Shown here one piece after another: positions 55,362-64,000 of a stretch of 64,000 bases of DNA. Location: positions 310,001-374,000 of the forward strand of contig CALDYU010000005.1 in the NCBI GenBank assembly GCA_937944485.1, read 5' to 3'. This DNA comes from an uncultured Flavobacteriaceae bacterium. Lineage in GTDB: Bacteria; Bacteroidota; Bacteroidia; Flavobacteriales; Flavobacteriaceae. A program made the translations under genes and the position numbers. The notes beneath the pieces are model-generated. The model did no database searches, was not told the DNA's origin, and saw nothing but the letters and a program-made list of their open reading frames with translations. Each line of letters opens with the position of its first letter. The first letter of the stretch is position 1.

Positions 55362-57158
55362 ATGAAGCACATAAGAAACTTTTGTATTATAGCGCATATT
55401 GATCATGGGAAAAGCACCCTAGCTGATCGGCTCTTAGATTTTACAGGTTCTGTTACTGAGCGAGAGAAACAAGATCAGTTGTTGGATAGCATGGATCTAG
55501 AGCGCGAGCGTGGCATAACTATAAAAAGTCACGCCATACAAATGGAATATACATATAAAGAAGAGGAATACGTTCTCAATTTAATTGACACCCCTGGTCA
55601 TGTTGATTTCTCTTATGAAGTCTCTCGTTCTATTGCTGCTTGCGAAGGAGCTCTTTTAGTCGTTGACGCTGCGCAGAGTATTCAAGCGCAGACTATTTCA
55701 AACCTCTACTTGGCTTTAGAAAACAATTTAGAAATAATTCCGATATTAAACAAAGTAGACTTGCCAAGTGCGAACCCAGAGGAAGTAACTGACGATATTG
55801 TTGACCTTTTAGGCTGTGATGCTGAAGAAGTAATACCTGCCAGTGCCAAAACAGGTATTGGTATTGAAGAAATTCTCAGCGCTATTATTGAACGCATACC
55901 TGCGCCTAAAGGCAACCTCGACGAGTCTTTGCAAGCGCTTGTTTTTGATTCTGTTTATAACCCTTTTCGTGGTGTGGAAACCTATTTCAGAGTCATTAAT
56001 GGTGAAATAAAAAAAGGGCAAAAAATAAAATTCGTTGCTACGGATAAAGATTATTTTGCCGATGAGGTGGGTACCCTCAAATTAACGCAAGAAATAAAAC
56101 AAAGTATTAAAGCTGGTGATGTCGGGTATTTAATCACAGGAATTAAAGATGCACGTGAGGTAAAAGTTGGTGATACTATTACTGATGCCATTAAGCCAAC
56201 TGAAAATGCCATTGAGGGTTTTGAAGATGTTAAGCCTATGGTGTTTGCTGGAATCTATCCAGTAGACACCGATGAGTTTGAAGAACTGCGTTCTTCTATG
56301 GAGAAATTACAACTCAATGATGCTTCTTTAGTGTTTACTCCTGAGAGTAGTGCTGCTTTAGGTTTTGGTTTTCGCTGTGGCTTTCTAGGAATGCTTCACA
56401 TGGAAATTATTCAAGAACGTTTAGAGCGTGAATTTAACATGACCGTTATTACAACAGTGCCCAATGTAAGCTATCATGCTTTTACAAGAAAAAACCCTGA
56501 TACGGCAGTAATCGTAAACAATCCGACTGATTTGCCAGATCCTTCTAGTATTGATCGTGTCGAAGAACCGTATATCAAAGCAACTATTATTACAAAGTCA
56601 GATTTTGTCGGTAATGTGATGTCATTATGTATTGAGAAAAGAGGGCAGATTACCAATCAAACCTATTTAACAACAGAGCGGGTAGAACTTAATTTCGATA
56701 TGCCATTAGCCGAAATTGTTTTTGATTTTTATGATCGCTTAAAAACCGTTTCTAAGGGCTATGCTTCTTTTGATTATGCGCCGATCGGTATGAGAAAGTC
56801 AAAATTAGTTCGAGTTGATATTCTTTTAAATGCGCAGCCTGTTGATGCACTTTCTGCTTTAATTCATGCAGACAATGCCGTTACAATTGGTAAAAAAATG
56901 TGTGAGAAATTAAAGGAACTCATTCCTCGTCAACAATTTGATATTCCTATTCAGGCAGCGATAGGGGCGAAAATTATCTCTCGAGAAACCACGAAAGCCC
57001 TGCGTAAAGATGTTACCGCTAAATGTTATGGGGGCGATATATCTAGAAAGCGAAAACTACTTGAAAAGCAGAAAAAAGGTAAAAAACGAATGCGTCAGGT
57101 AGGTAATGTTGAGGTGCCACAAGAGGCATTCATGGCGGTGTTAAAATTGAATGACTAG
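55362..57158 (+). CDS. lepA: Elongation factor 4
   Basis: This 598-residue GTPase (start chosen at ATG 55362; a longer frame exists upstream) begins [20 protein letters not shown] with the P-loop AHIDHGKST, then [12 protein letters not shown] and the C-terminal LepA-specific domain with [24 protein letters not shown] content. It acts on stalled or mispositioned ribosomes. The length is normal. Confidence 0.97.
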   Translation: MKHIRNFCIIAHIDHGKSTLADRLLDFTGSVTEREKQDQLLDSMDLERERGITIKSHAIQMEYTYKEEEYVLNLIDTPGHVDFSYEVSRSIAACEGALLVVDAAQSIQAQTISNLYLALENNLEIIPILNKVDLPSANPEEVTDDIVDLLGCDAEEVIPASAKTGIGIEEILSAIIERIPAPKGNLDESLQALVFDSVYNPFRGVETYFRVINGEIKKGQKIKFVATDKDYFADEVGTLKLTQEIKQSIKAGDVGYLITGIKDAREVKVGDTITDAIKPTENAIEGFEDVKPMVFAGIYPVDTDEFEELRSSMEKLQLNDASLVFTPESSAALGFGFRCGFLGMLHMEIIQERLEREFNMTVITTVPNVSYHAFTRKNPDTAVIVNNPTDLPDPSSIDRVEEPYIKATIITKSDFVGNVMSLCIEKRGQITNQTYLTTERVELNFDMPLAEIVFDFYDRLKTVSKGYASFDYAPIGMRKSKLVRVDILLNAQPVDALSALIHADNAVTIGKKMCEKLKELIPRQQFDIPIQAAIGAKIISRETTKALRKDVTAKCYGGDISRKRKLLEKQKKGKKRMRQVGNVEVPQEAFMAVLKLND

Positions 57159-57436
57159 TACTCACCTGCTCACAAAATTCCTCGAAGATTTTCTTTTTCG
57201 TTTGTATTTACTAAGTTAGTTGCTCAAATATGCAACAAAACCCAACGCGTTAGACGCTGAACACTAAATAACTGAATATAGTTTTAATACAAGCTTATGT
57301 TACAAATCATTAATCTATATTCAAATTTATCAGTAGTAAAACAAGACCATATCACATATTAAAACATTGTTAAACGATCTGTTAACATATTTTATATTCA
57401 AAATCTTATATTTAAGACGCCCAAATAATTAGATAC
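57159..57436. other. Intergenic region of 278 bp before the SulP gene
   Basis: Apart from AT-rich sequence I see no clear gene, strong hairpin or exact promoter element. It must carry the SulP promoter. Confidence 0.5.
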
Positions 57437-59665
57437 ATGGAAATTACACCAAAAACAGGACTCAAAGGTTTAATTGAAAACTGGCAAAGTGATTTAATTG
57501 CAGCCGTGAGTGTTTCCCTCATTGCTTTACCTCTTTCATTAGGTATTGCTTTAGCAGCTGGGGCGCCCGCAATGTCAGGTATTATTTCTGCAATAGTTGG
57601 GGGTGTTGTAACAACGCTTTATAGAGGTGGGCATATCTCAGTTAACGGGCCTGCTAAAGGGGTAATTGCAGTCATACTTTTGGGTATTGCATTAATGGAT
57701 GATGGTTCAGGGCAAGCCTTTAATTATGTTTTGGCAGCGATCGTTGTTTCAGGTGCTATTCAAGTTTTATTAGGAATATTAAAACTAGGTCGACTCGCTG
57801 ATATCTTCCATTCTTCAGTGATTCACGGTATTTTGGCTGCCATTGGAATTATCATATTTGCCAAGCAAATACATGTTGCCATGGGCACACATTCTGATAG
57901 TTCGAGCATTATACAAAACCTTATTGATGCAGTTGTGCTGTTGCCTCAAGCGAATCCTTTTGTGGTAATTATCGCGCTTGTAGGCTTGCTTTTATTATTA
58001 TTTCATTCCAAAATCAGTTATCGATTTTTTCATTTTCTGCCGGCGCCAATGTGGGTCATTGCACTTTCCATTCCGTTTGTTTATTTTTTCAATTTCTTTG
58101 ACCAACATACCCTTTCATTCTTTGGAAAAGCATATGAGGTAGGGCCCAATCTGCTGTTAGACATTCCTGATAATATTATGGACTCCATAATGCATCCTAA
58201 TTTTAGCAAAATAAATACCATTGAATTCTGGACAACCGTATTGTCTATTTTAATCATAACCAGTATTGAATCATTGGCCATTGCCAAAGCAGTTGACAAA
58301 ATTGATCCTTACAAACGAAAGACGGATTTGAATAAAGATTTGACAGGAATTGGATTGAGTACAATGGCGGCTGGTTTGATTGGAGGCTTGCCAATTATTG
58401 CCGTGATCATTCGTAGTACCGTCAACATTCATAATGGTGCGAAGACGAAGTGGTCTAATATGTATCAAGGCCTTCTGCTGTTACTTTTCATTGTATTATT
58501 AAGTCCAATAATGAGGCAAGTGCCGCTATGTGCTTTTGCTATTTTACTAGTTTATACAGGGTTTAAATTAGCTTCACCCGCGGTTTTTAAACAAGTTTAT
58601 AGTCAAGGAGCCGAGCAACTAATTTTCTTTGTTGGCACGATGGTTTTAACGCTTTACACTAATCTATTAATTGGATTGCTGGGCGGATTATTGTTGGCCA
58701 TGATTAGTCACATGCTTTTAGCAAGGGTGTCTATCCCTCGATTTTTTAAAATGATTTATAAATCAGGTTCAGATTTGATTGTGCAACCAGATGGTAGCTA
58801 CGATTTAAAGATCAAAGGAATTGCAAATTTTTTAGGCATCTTAAAAATCGACAAATTAGTGTCTCAAATTCCATCAGGTGCAGATGTTAATATTGATTTG
58901 TCAGAAACAAGATTGGTCGGCATGACCTATATGGATTACATCGTAGATTACCTAAAAATACAAAAGAACACAGGCGGCAAGGTCATTATAAATGGATTGG
59001 ATTCGCACGTTTCGTCATCTAGTCACAATAGAGCTTTAAAAATTTCTTTGAACAATTCTGCCGCTAAATTATCGCCTAGGCAAAATCGATTACAACATTT
59101 AGCAAATGAAAAAGACTATCAATATGCGAATCAAGTCGATTGGAATACAAAGTACTTGAAGGATTTTCACTTTTTTGAAATTAGACCGATCGAACGTAAA
59201 TCAAATTGCCTCAAAGGAACATTTAAAGATTTAGATGTGTCATGGGAAATTGCTGATGTAACGTTCAGTGAAGGTGCGGCTTTTACAGCCGAAACCTTTA
59301 ACACAACGCTAATGGTCTTAAAATTGAATAAAAAAATACCCGTTTTCACAATGGAAAAAGAAGGCGTGATTGAAAAAATATTTGACCGAGTGATGGCATA
59401 TACCGGTTATAAGGATATTGATTTTGAAATGTACTCAGATTTTTCCAAGAAATTTCTGATCATGGGAAATAAAGAGTCTGAAATCCGATCCTTTTTTACG
59501 GAAGAAGTCATTCGCTTTTTCGAAAATCATCAGATTTATCATTTAGAAAGTAATGGCGAAGCCCTAATCATCTTTAACAAAATCAAATTGGCAAGAACTG
59601 ATGAAACCATTGCGTTTATAGATTATGGTAATAAATTAGCCAACCTACTAGATAAAATGAAATAG
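57437..59665 (+). CDS. SulP family anion transporter with extra C-terminal domain
   Basis: This 742-residue protein has a SulP membrane part (about 15-430, beginning LIAAVSVSLIALPLSLGIAL), a STAS-like region (about 460-555, with VNIDLSETRLVGMTYMDYIV) and a further about 150-residue soluble domain at the C-terminus (about 590-742) that I do not recognise. SulP proteins move bicarbonate, sulfate or other anions. The extra domain is unusual for short SulP proteins. Confidence 0.9.
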   Translation: MEITPKTGLKGLIENWQSDLIAAVSVSLIALPLSLGIALAAGAPAMSGIISAIVGGVVTTLYRGGHISVNGPAKGVIAVILLGIALMDDGSGQAFNYVLAAIVVSGAIQVLLGILKLGRLADIFHSSVIHGILAAIGIIIFAKQIHVAMGTHSDSSSIIQNLIDAVVLLPQANPFVVIIALVGLLLLLFHSKISYRFFHFLPAPMWVIALSIPFVYFFNFFDQHTLSFFGKAYEVGPNLLLDIPDNIMDSIMHPNFSKINTIEFWTTVLSILIITSIESLAIAKAVDKIDPYKRKTDLNKDLTGIGLSTMAAGLIGGLPIIAVIIRSTVNIHNGAKTKWSNMYQGLLLLLFIVLLSPIMRQVPLCAFAILLVYTGFKLASPAVFKQVYSQGAEQLIFFVGTMVLTLYTNLLIGLLGGLLLAMISHMLLARVSIPRFFKMIYKSGSDLIVQPDGSYDLKIKGIANFLGILKIDKLVSQIPSGADVNIDLSETRLVGMTYMDYIVDYLKIQKNTGGKVIINGLDSHVSSSSHNRALKISLNNSAAKLSPRQNRLQHLANEKDYQYANQVDWNTKYLKDFHFFEIRPIERKSNCLKGTFKDLDVSWEIADVTFSEGAAFTAETFNTTLMVLKLNKKIPVFTMEKEGVIEKIFDRVMAYTGYKDIDFEMYSDFSKKFLIMGNKESEIRSFFTEEVIRFFENHQIYHLESNGEALIIFNKIKLARTDETIAFIDYGNKLANLLDKMK

Positions 59666-59796
59666 GAAGGCAGCATTGAAAAACAAGCACTAACAAGTGG
59701 CAAATCATACCGTCTGCAGAAGTCCACCCAAGATGCTGCTATAAAGATTTTAGCTCTCAGTACTTATTCTTAATTTACAATGAACTATTAGCACTT

Positions 59797-60666
59797 ATGA
59801 AACTTTACCCCATAGAAACCGGAAATTTCAAACTCGATGGCGGTGCTATGTTCGGTGTAGTGCCTCAGTCGATTTGGCAAAAAACAAATCCGGCAGACGC
59901 CAATAATATGATTGACATTGCTGCTCGAAGCTTGTTAATCGAAGTTGACAATCGATTAATATTAATTGATAGTGGTTTAGGGAATAAGCAATCTGAAAAG
60001 TTCTTCAGTTATTACTATCGTTGGGGTAATCACACTTTAGATAACTCATTAGCCAAACATGATTTTCATCGTGATGATATTACTGATGTTTTTCTTACCC
60101 ATTTGCACTTTGATCATTGTGGCGGTTGTATTGAATGGAATAAAGACCAAACAGGATATCAAGCTGCGTTTAAAAATGCCACTTTTTGGACAAATGAAAA
60201 TCATTGGGAATGGGCTATGCAACCTAACGTTAGGGAGAAAGCTTCTTTTTTAAAAGAGAATCTTGTGCCGATGCAAGAAAGTGGGCAATTAAAATTTGGC
60301 CCCCCAGCTCCCAAAGGGGAGGGTTCTTTAGTAAAACATACGGCATTAGGTTTTGATATTCTTTTCGTTGACGGGCATACTGAAAAAATGATGTTGCCCC
60401 ATATTCAATATAAAGGAAAAACTATTGTTTTCGCCGCAGACTTAATTCCAACCGTTGGGCATATTCCTGTTCCATACGTTATGGGTTATGATACGCGACC
60501 CTTGTTGACTTTAAATGAAAAATCATCTTTTCTTGAAAGAGCAATAAAAAATAATTATATGCTTTTCTTTGAACATGATGCTCATAACGAAATTTGTACC
60601 TTGCAAGCAACTGAACGAGGAGTCAGACTTCATGAAACTTTCACCTTAAAAGAATTATTCTCTTAA
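59797..60666 (+). CDS. MBL-fold metallo-hydrolase
   Basis: This 289-residue protein has the metallo-beta-lactamase motif THLHFDHCGG (about 104-113), an acidic residue before it (IDSGLG), a further histidine in FVDGHTEKM and an aspartate in FAADLIPT. These are the metal ligands of the fold. The substrate is not known; the fold includes lactonases, thioesterases and glyoxalases. Confidence 0.9.
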   Translation: MKLYPIETGNFKLDGGAMFGVVPQSIWQKTNPADANNMIDIAARSLLIEVDNRLILIDSGLGNKQSEKFFSYYYRWGNHTLDNSLAKHDFHRDDITDVFLTHLHFDHCGGCIEWNKDQTGYQAAFKNATFWTNENHWEWAMQPNVREKASFLKENLVPMQESGQLKFGPPAPKGEGSLVKHTALGFDILFVDGHTEKMMLPHIQYKGKTIVFAADLIPTVGHIPVPYVMGYDTRPLLTLNEKSSFLERAIKNNYMLFFEHDAHNEICTLQATERGVRLHETFTLKELFS

Positions 60667-60745
60667 CACAATCACTACGGTTCTTCACTTTATGGCATGC
60701 TTTTTTCTTAATTTTAAAAAATATTTATTAACTAATTTATCTCCC

Positions 60746-62383
60746 ATGAAATTTTTATTTTCTTACAATACTATTGTGGCTACAGCCAGTCTAATTTTAG
60801 CAGGTTGCGGTGCAACAACATTAGTATCAACCCCCATTGAAAATATTGACACTACGCCACTCAAAATAGCGGAATTAACTACCGTTGAAAAAAAGAATTG
60901 GGGTCACTTAGACCTTGTTACAGACACCATACCGGGTATGAGTGTTGATAAAGCCTACCGTGAGCTTATCGGTAATAAAAAAGGGCAAAAAGTTATTGTT
61001 GCTGTTTTAGATTCTGGAGTCGATTTAAAACACGAAGATTTAGACAATGTGCTGTGGACAAATAAGGGTGAAAGACCTGGAGATGGTAAAGACAATGACA
61101 ATAATGGCTATATAGATGATATTCATGGCTATAATTTTCTCGGAGAATCGTACAACGAACAATTAGAATATGTTAGAATGCTACGTTTAAATATTGGAGA
61201 TGACGCAATTCAGGCGAAAGCGAAGGCCAAATTAGACGAAGAATATCAAAAATACTCAGGTTATAAAACGCAGTTAGACCAAATGTATCCGGTGATCGAA
61301 AATGCTAATAACCTCATTATTAAAAATTTATCTAAGATGGTTTACACCAAAAAAGATCTTGCAAATGTTAATTCAAAGCAGCAAGATGTTGCAGAAAGCA
61401 AAGGTATTATGTCTCAGATGTTTGAAATCACTAACGCCGAAGACAATACTAAAATAATCTCGGCCTTAGATAGAGATAGAAAAGGCGTCATAGACCTTTT
61501 GAATTATAATCTAAAAAAAGATTTTAATGGGCGAATTATTGTAGGGGACAATCCTTATGATATTAACGATACAAAGTATGGCAACGGCAACCCTCAGAGT
61601 CGTTCGGAAGATGAGAGTCATGGAACCCATGTTGCCGGCATAATAGCCGCAGAACGCAACAACGGCAAAGGGGCAAATGGAGTTGCAAATAACGTAGCCA
61701 TAATGAGTATTCGTGCCGTTCCAAATGGAGATGAATACGATAAAGATATTGCGCTAGGTATTCGTTATGCTGTCGATAATGGGGCAAAAATAATTAATGG
61801 CAGTTTTGGAAAATCTTTTTCTCCAAATGCCGAGTGGGTATATGAGGCTTTAAAATATGCCGCCAAAAAAGATGTATTATTTATTCATGCTGCGGGTAAT
61901 GATGGTGCCAATTTGGATAGTCCCGATGAACCCAATTTTCCGAATGACGCCATAAACAATGGTCCTGAAATCTCAGACAATGTAATTACGGTTGGCGCTC
62001 TTGATCCTAAATATGGAACGACTTTAGTTGCGGATTACTCTAACTACGGAAAAATCAATGTAGATATTTTTGCTCCTGGGCACGATGTTTTCTCCACTGT
62101 TCCAAATAACAAATATGAATTTGAAGGGGGCACTTCAATGGCAGCACCCGCAGTTGCCGGAGTCGCGGCCTTAATTCGATCTCAATATCCTGCCCTCAAA
62201 GCAGCACAAGTAAAGAAGATAATCTTAGAATCAGGCCTGTCTATAAAGGCTAAAGTTATTTTAGGTGGCGATGAAACGAAAACAGGAAGTTTAAATGAAA
62301 TTTCTAAGTCCGGAAAAATTGTGAATGCCTATAATGCCTTACTTATGGCCAAAGGGGTTAATTCAGGTAATATAAAATTATAA
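60746..62383 (+). CDS. Subtilisin-like S8 protease (lipoprotein)
   Basis: This protein of about 545 residues (start chosen at ATG 60746; a longer frame exists) has a lipoprotein signal ending LILAGC and a catalytic triad: Asp89 in AVLDSGVD, His292 in SHGTHVAGI and Ser464 in GGTSMAAP. Between Asp and His lies an insertion of about 160 residues, largely helical, after a calcium-loop-like DGKDNDNNGYIDD. It is probably periplasmic or surface-exposed. The M1 peptidase follows after 6 nt. Confidence 0.94.
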   Translation: MKFLFSYNTIVATASLILAGCGATTLVSTPIENIDTTPLKIAELTTVEKKNWGHLDLVTDTIPGMSVDKAYRELIGNKKGQKVIVAVLDSGVDLKHEDLDNVLWTNKGERPGDGKDNDNNGYIDDIHGYNFLGESYNEQLEYVRMLRLNIGDDAIQAKAKAKLDEEYQKYSGYKTQLDQMYPVIENANNLIIKNLSKMVYTKKDLANVNSKQQDVAESKGIMSQMFEITNAEDNTKIISALDRDRKGVIDLLNYNLKKDFNGRIIVGDNPYDINDTKYGNGNPQSRSEDESHGTHVAGIIAAERNNGKGANGVANNVAIMSIRAVPNGDEYDKDIALGIRYAVDNGAKIINGSFGKSFSPNAEWVYEALKYAAKKDVLFIHAAGNDGANLDSPDEPNFPNDAINNGPEISDNVITVGALDPKYGTTLVADYSNYGKINVDIFAPGHDVFSTVPNNKYEFEGGTSMAAPAVAGVAALIRSQYPALKAAQVKKIILESGLSIKAKVILGGDETKTGSLNEISKSGKIVNAYNALLMAKGVNSGNIKL

Positions 62384-62389
62384 TACATC

Positions 62390-64000
62390 ATGAGACATAC
62401 ATATTTAAATTCATTGTTCTTTTATATTTCGTTTCTCTGCTTTGCTACATGTGTAATGGCTCAAAACACTTCCAGTTATTGGCAACAACATGTTGATTAT
62501 ACTATGAAGGTAGACATGAATGTTGAGAACTTTCAATACACAGGTACTCAAAAACTGATATACACCAATAATTCTCCTGATCAAATAACTCGTGTGTATT
62601 ATCACCTCTATTTCAATGCCTTTCAACCGGGAAGCGAAATGGATATGCGGCTTCAAAATATTGCAGACCCAGATAGAAGAATGACAACTAAAGATAAGAA
62701 AAGTCGAATTGCTTCGCTTACAGAGACTGAAATTGGTTATTTACATCCTATTTCATTAAAACAGGATGGCACAGACGTTAAATTCAATGAAGAAGGTACT
62801 ATTCTGGTAGTTGATTTAGCAAAGGCTATTCCAGCGGGTGGGAAAACGACATTCGATATGGAATTCAAAGGCCAAGTACCCGTTCATATTCGTCGTGCAG
62901 GAAGAAATAATAAAGATGGCGTTGCCCTTTCTATGAGTCAATGGTATCCTAAATTGGCTGAATATGATTTTGAAGGTTGGCACGCTGACCCTTATATCGC
63001 AAGGGAATTTCACGGGGTTTGGGGAAATTTCGATGTCAAGCTTACAATAGACAAAAACTATATCGTTGGTGGAACAGGATATCTACAAAACCCTCAAGAA
63101 ATAGGACATGGTTATCAAGCTCCCGGAACAAAGCTTAAAAAGCAAAAGCGCAAAAAATTTACTTGGCATTTTAAGGCCCCTATGGTTCATGATTTTATGT
63201 GGGCTGCTGACCCCGAATATGTGCATGACACGCTGCAAATGGAAAACGGCACAACCCTACACTTTTTGTATAAAAACGATTCGATTTATAGAGATACTTG
63301 GAAGAAAGTACAGCCTCTAACTGAAAAAGCAATGGTGTTTTTTAATAAGAATATAGGTGAATACCCGTACAAGCAGTACTCTGTTATTCAAGGTGGAGAC
63401 GGCGGAATGGAATACGCCATGGGCACTTTAATCACAGGAGGCGACAAACCAGGAAGTGTTATTGGAACAATGATTCATGAGTTAGCGCATTCATGGTTTC
63501 AACATGTTTTGGCAACAAATGAAGCCAAACACGAATGGATGGACGAAGGATTTACTTCATTCGTTTCAGCGCTTTGTAGTAATGAAATTAGAGAACAGAA
63601 TAAAGAAAACCCTTTTGAAGGTTCTTACAAAGGCTATTATTCCTTAGCTAAATCTGGTAAAGAACAACCACAATCTACACATGCCGACCGTTACGATTCA
63701 AATACGCCTTATGGCATCTCAGCGTATAGCAAAGGAGCCATTTTTCTTTCACAATTGGGTTATGTTATCGGTCAAGACAAACTAATGGAAACCATCAGAA
63801 AATATTATGCCGATTTTAAATTCAAGCACCCTGTGCCCAATGATATTAAACGGACGGCGGAAAAGGTTTCTGGCATCGAATTAGATTGGTATCTGACAGA
63901 TTGGACACAAACGACGAACACTATTGACTATGGCATAAAAACGGTAGTCGCTGATGGTCGAAAAACACAAATTAATCTTGAACGCATAGGTCTTATGCCA
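62390..64000 (+). CDS. M1 family metallopeptidase (3' end outside window)
   Basis: The frame starts with ATG at 62390, has a Sec signal peptide (MRHTYLNSLFFYISFLCFAT to VMAQ), and runs off the right edge after 537 codons. The zinc motif is HELAHSWFQ (His363, Glu364, His367) followed by Glu386 in WMDEGFTSF, the M1 pattern. It is an exported aminopeptidase-like enzyme. It directly follows the S8 protease gene, so the two may form a peptide-degrading pair. Confidence 0.93.
   Translation, partial: MRHTYLNSLFFYISFLCFATCVMAQNTSSYWQQHVDYTMKVDMNVENFQYTGTQKLIYTNNSPDQITRVYYHLYFNAFQPGSEMDMRLQNIADPDRRMTTKDKKSRIASLTETEIGYLHPISLKQDGTDVKFNEEGTILVVDLAKAIPAGGKTTFDMEFKGQVPVHIRRAGRNNKDGVALSMSQWYPKLAEYDFEGWHADPYIAREFHGVWGNFDVKLTIDKNYIVGGTGYLQNPQEIGHGYQAPGTKLKKQKRKKFTWHFKAPMVHDFMWAADPEYVHDTLQMENGTTLHFLYKNDSIYRDTWKKVQPLTEKAMVFFNKNIGEYPYKQYSVIQGGDGGMEYAMGTLITGGDKPGSVIGTMIHELAHSWFQHVLATNEAKHEWMDEGFTSFVSALCSNEIREQNKENPFEGSYKGYYSLAKSGKEQPQSTHADRYDSNTPYGISAYSKGAIFLSQLGYVIGQDKLMETIRKYYADFKFKHPVPNDIKRTAEKVSGIELDWYLTDWTQTTNTIDYGIKTVVADGRKTQINLERIGLMP

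Overview
The window is chromosomal DNA of a member of the Bacteroidetes, most likely a marine Flavobacteriaceae. The evidence is its low G+C content, genes without clear Shine-Dalgarno sequences, promoters of the TTG-N19-TAnnTTTG type, and the gene order ribE / pdxA - DUF177 - rpmF - fabH - accB - accC. A TonB-dependent receptor of the outer-membrane beta-barrel type and many Bacteroidetes-style lipoproteins point the same way. The species cannot be named from this sequence.

Layout. Positions 1-4397 are the end of an integrative element that continues off the left edge: a partial P-loop ATPase, a tyrosine recombinase, a DUF3987 protein, an excisionase-like HTH protein and an unrecognised gene, all on the minus strand and abutting the 3' end of a tRNA-Ala gene, which is the likely attachment site. 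Positions 4.5-15.2 kb hold housekeeping and stress genes (universal stress protein, GNAT, MATE, crotonase, QueD, LpxH, MFS, RecJ, OsmC, AhpD-like), a small toxin-antitoxin pair with a 22-bp palindrome at its promoter, and a one-gene cassette (four-helix-bundle protein) bounded by 28-bp inverted repeats. A probable structured small RNA lies at 15.25-15.37 kb. Positions 15.4-18.7 kb hold a uracil-DNA glycosylase-like gene and a small stress-like cluster (SPW-like, YHS-like, SnoaL/NTF2-like) beside an AraC-type regulator with two HTH modules.

Positions 18.7-33.1 kb carry rsmI, tdk-alr, mscL, asd, an exported prolyl oligopeptidase, an orphan ABC ATPase with arfB, and a two-subunit molybdenum hydroxylase with a Tat signal. 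Positions 33.2-38.9 kb are the fatty-acid cluster (accC, accB, fabH), rpmF-DUF177, pdxA and divergent ribE. A NagX-like acyltransferase with a sodium:solute symporter, and a TauE/SafE exporter, follow at 39.0-42.8 kb.

Positions 43.3-46.5 kb hold the most interesting functional unit: a tight operon for a coiled-coil protein, a roadblock-like protein, a Ras-like small GTPase without the usual catalytic glutamine, and a soluble hybrid histidine kinase. It could form a GTPase-to-phosphorelay signalling module. Next to it, at 46.8-47.2 kb, a GIY-YIG nuclease gene lies between a CAT-anticodon tRNA and a duplicated 5' fragment of that tRNA. The fragment is itself interrupted by a 30-bp palindrome, a small-scale record of mobile DNA acting on a tRNA gene.

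The rest (47.3-64.0 kb) is mostly core and envelope genes: methylmalonyl-CoA epimerase, rbfA, a LolE-like permease, dusB, an M28 peptidase, a TolB-like lipoprotein, a TonB receptor, lepA, a SulP transporter with an extra C-terminal domain, an MBL hydrolase, an S8 protease and an M1 peptidase cut by the window end. No CRISPR array, rRNA operon or complete prophage is visible.
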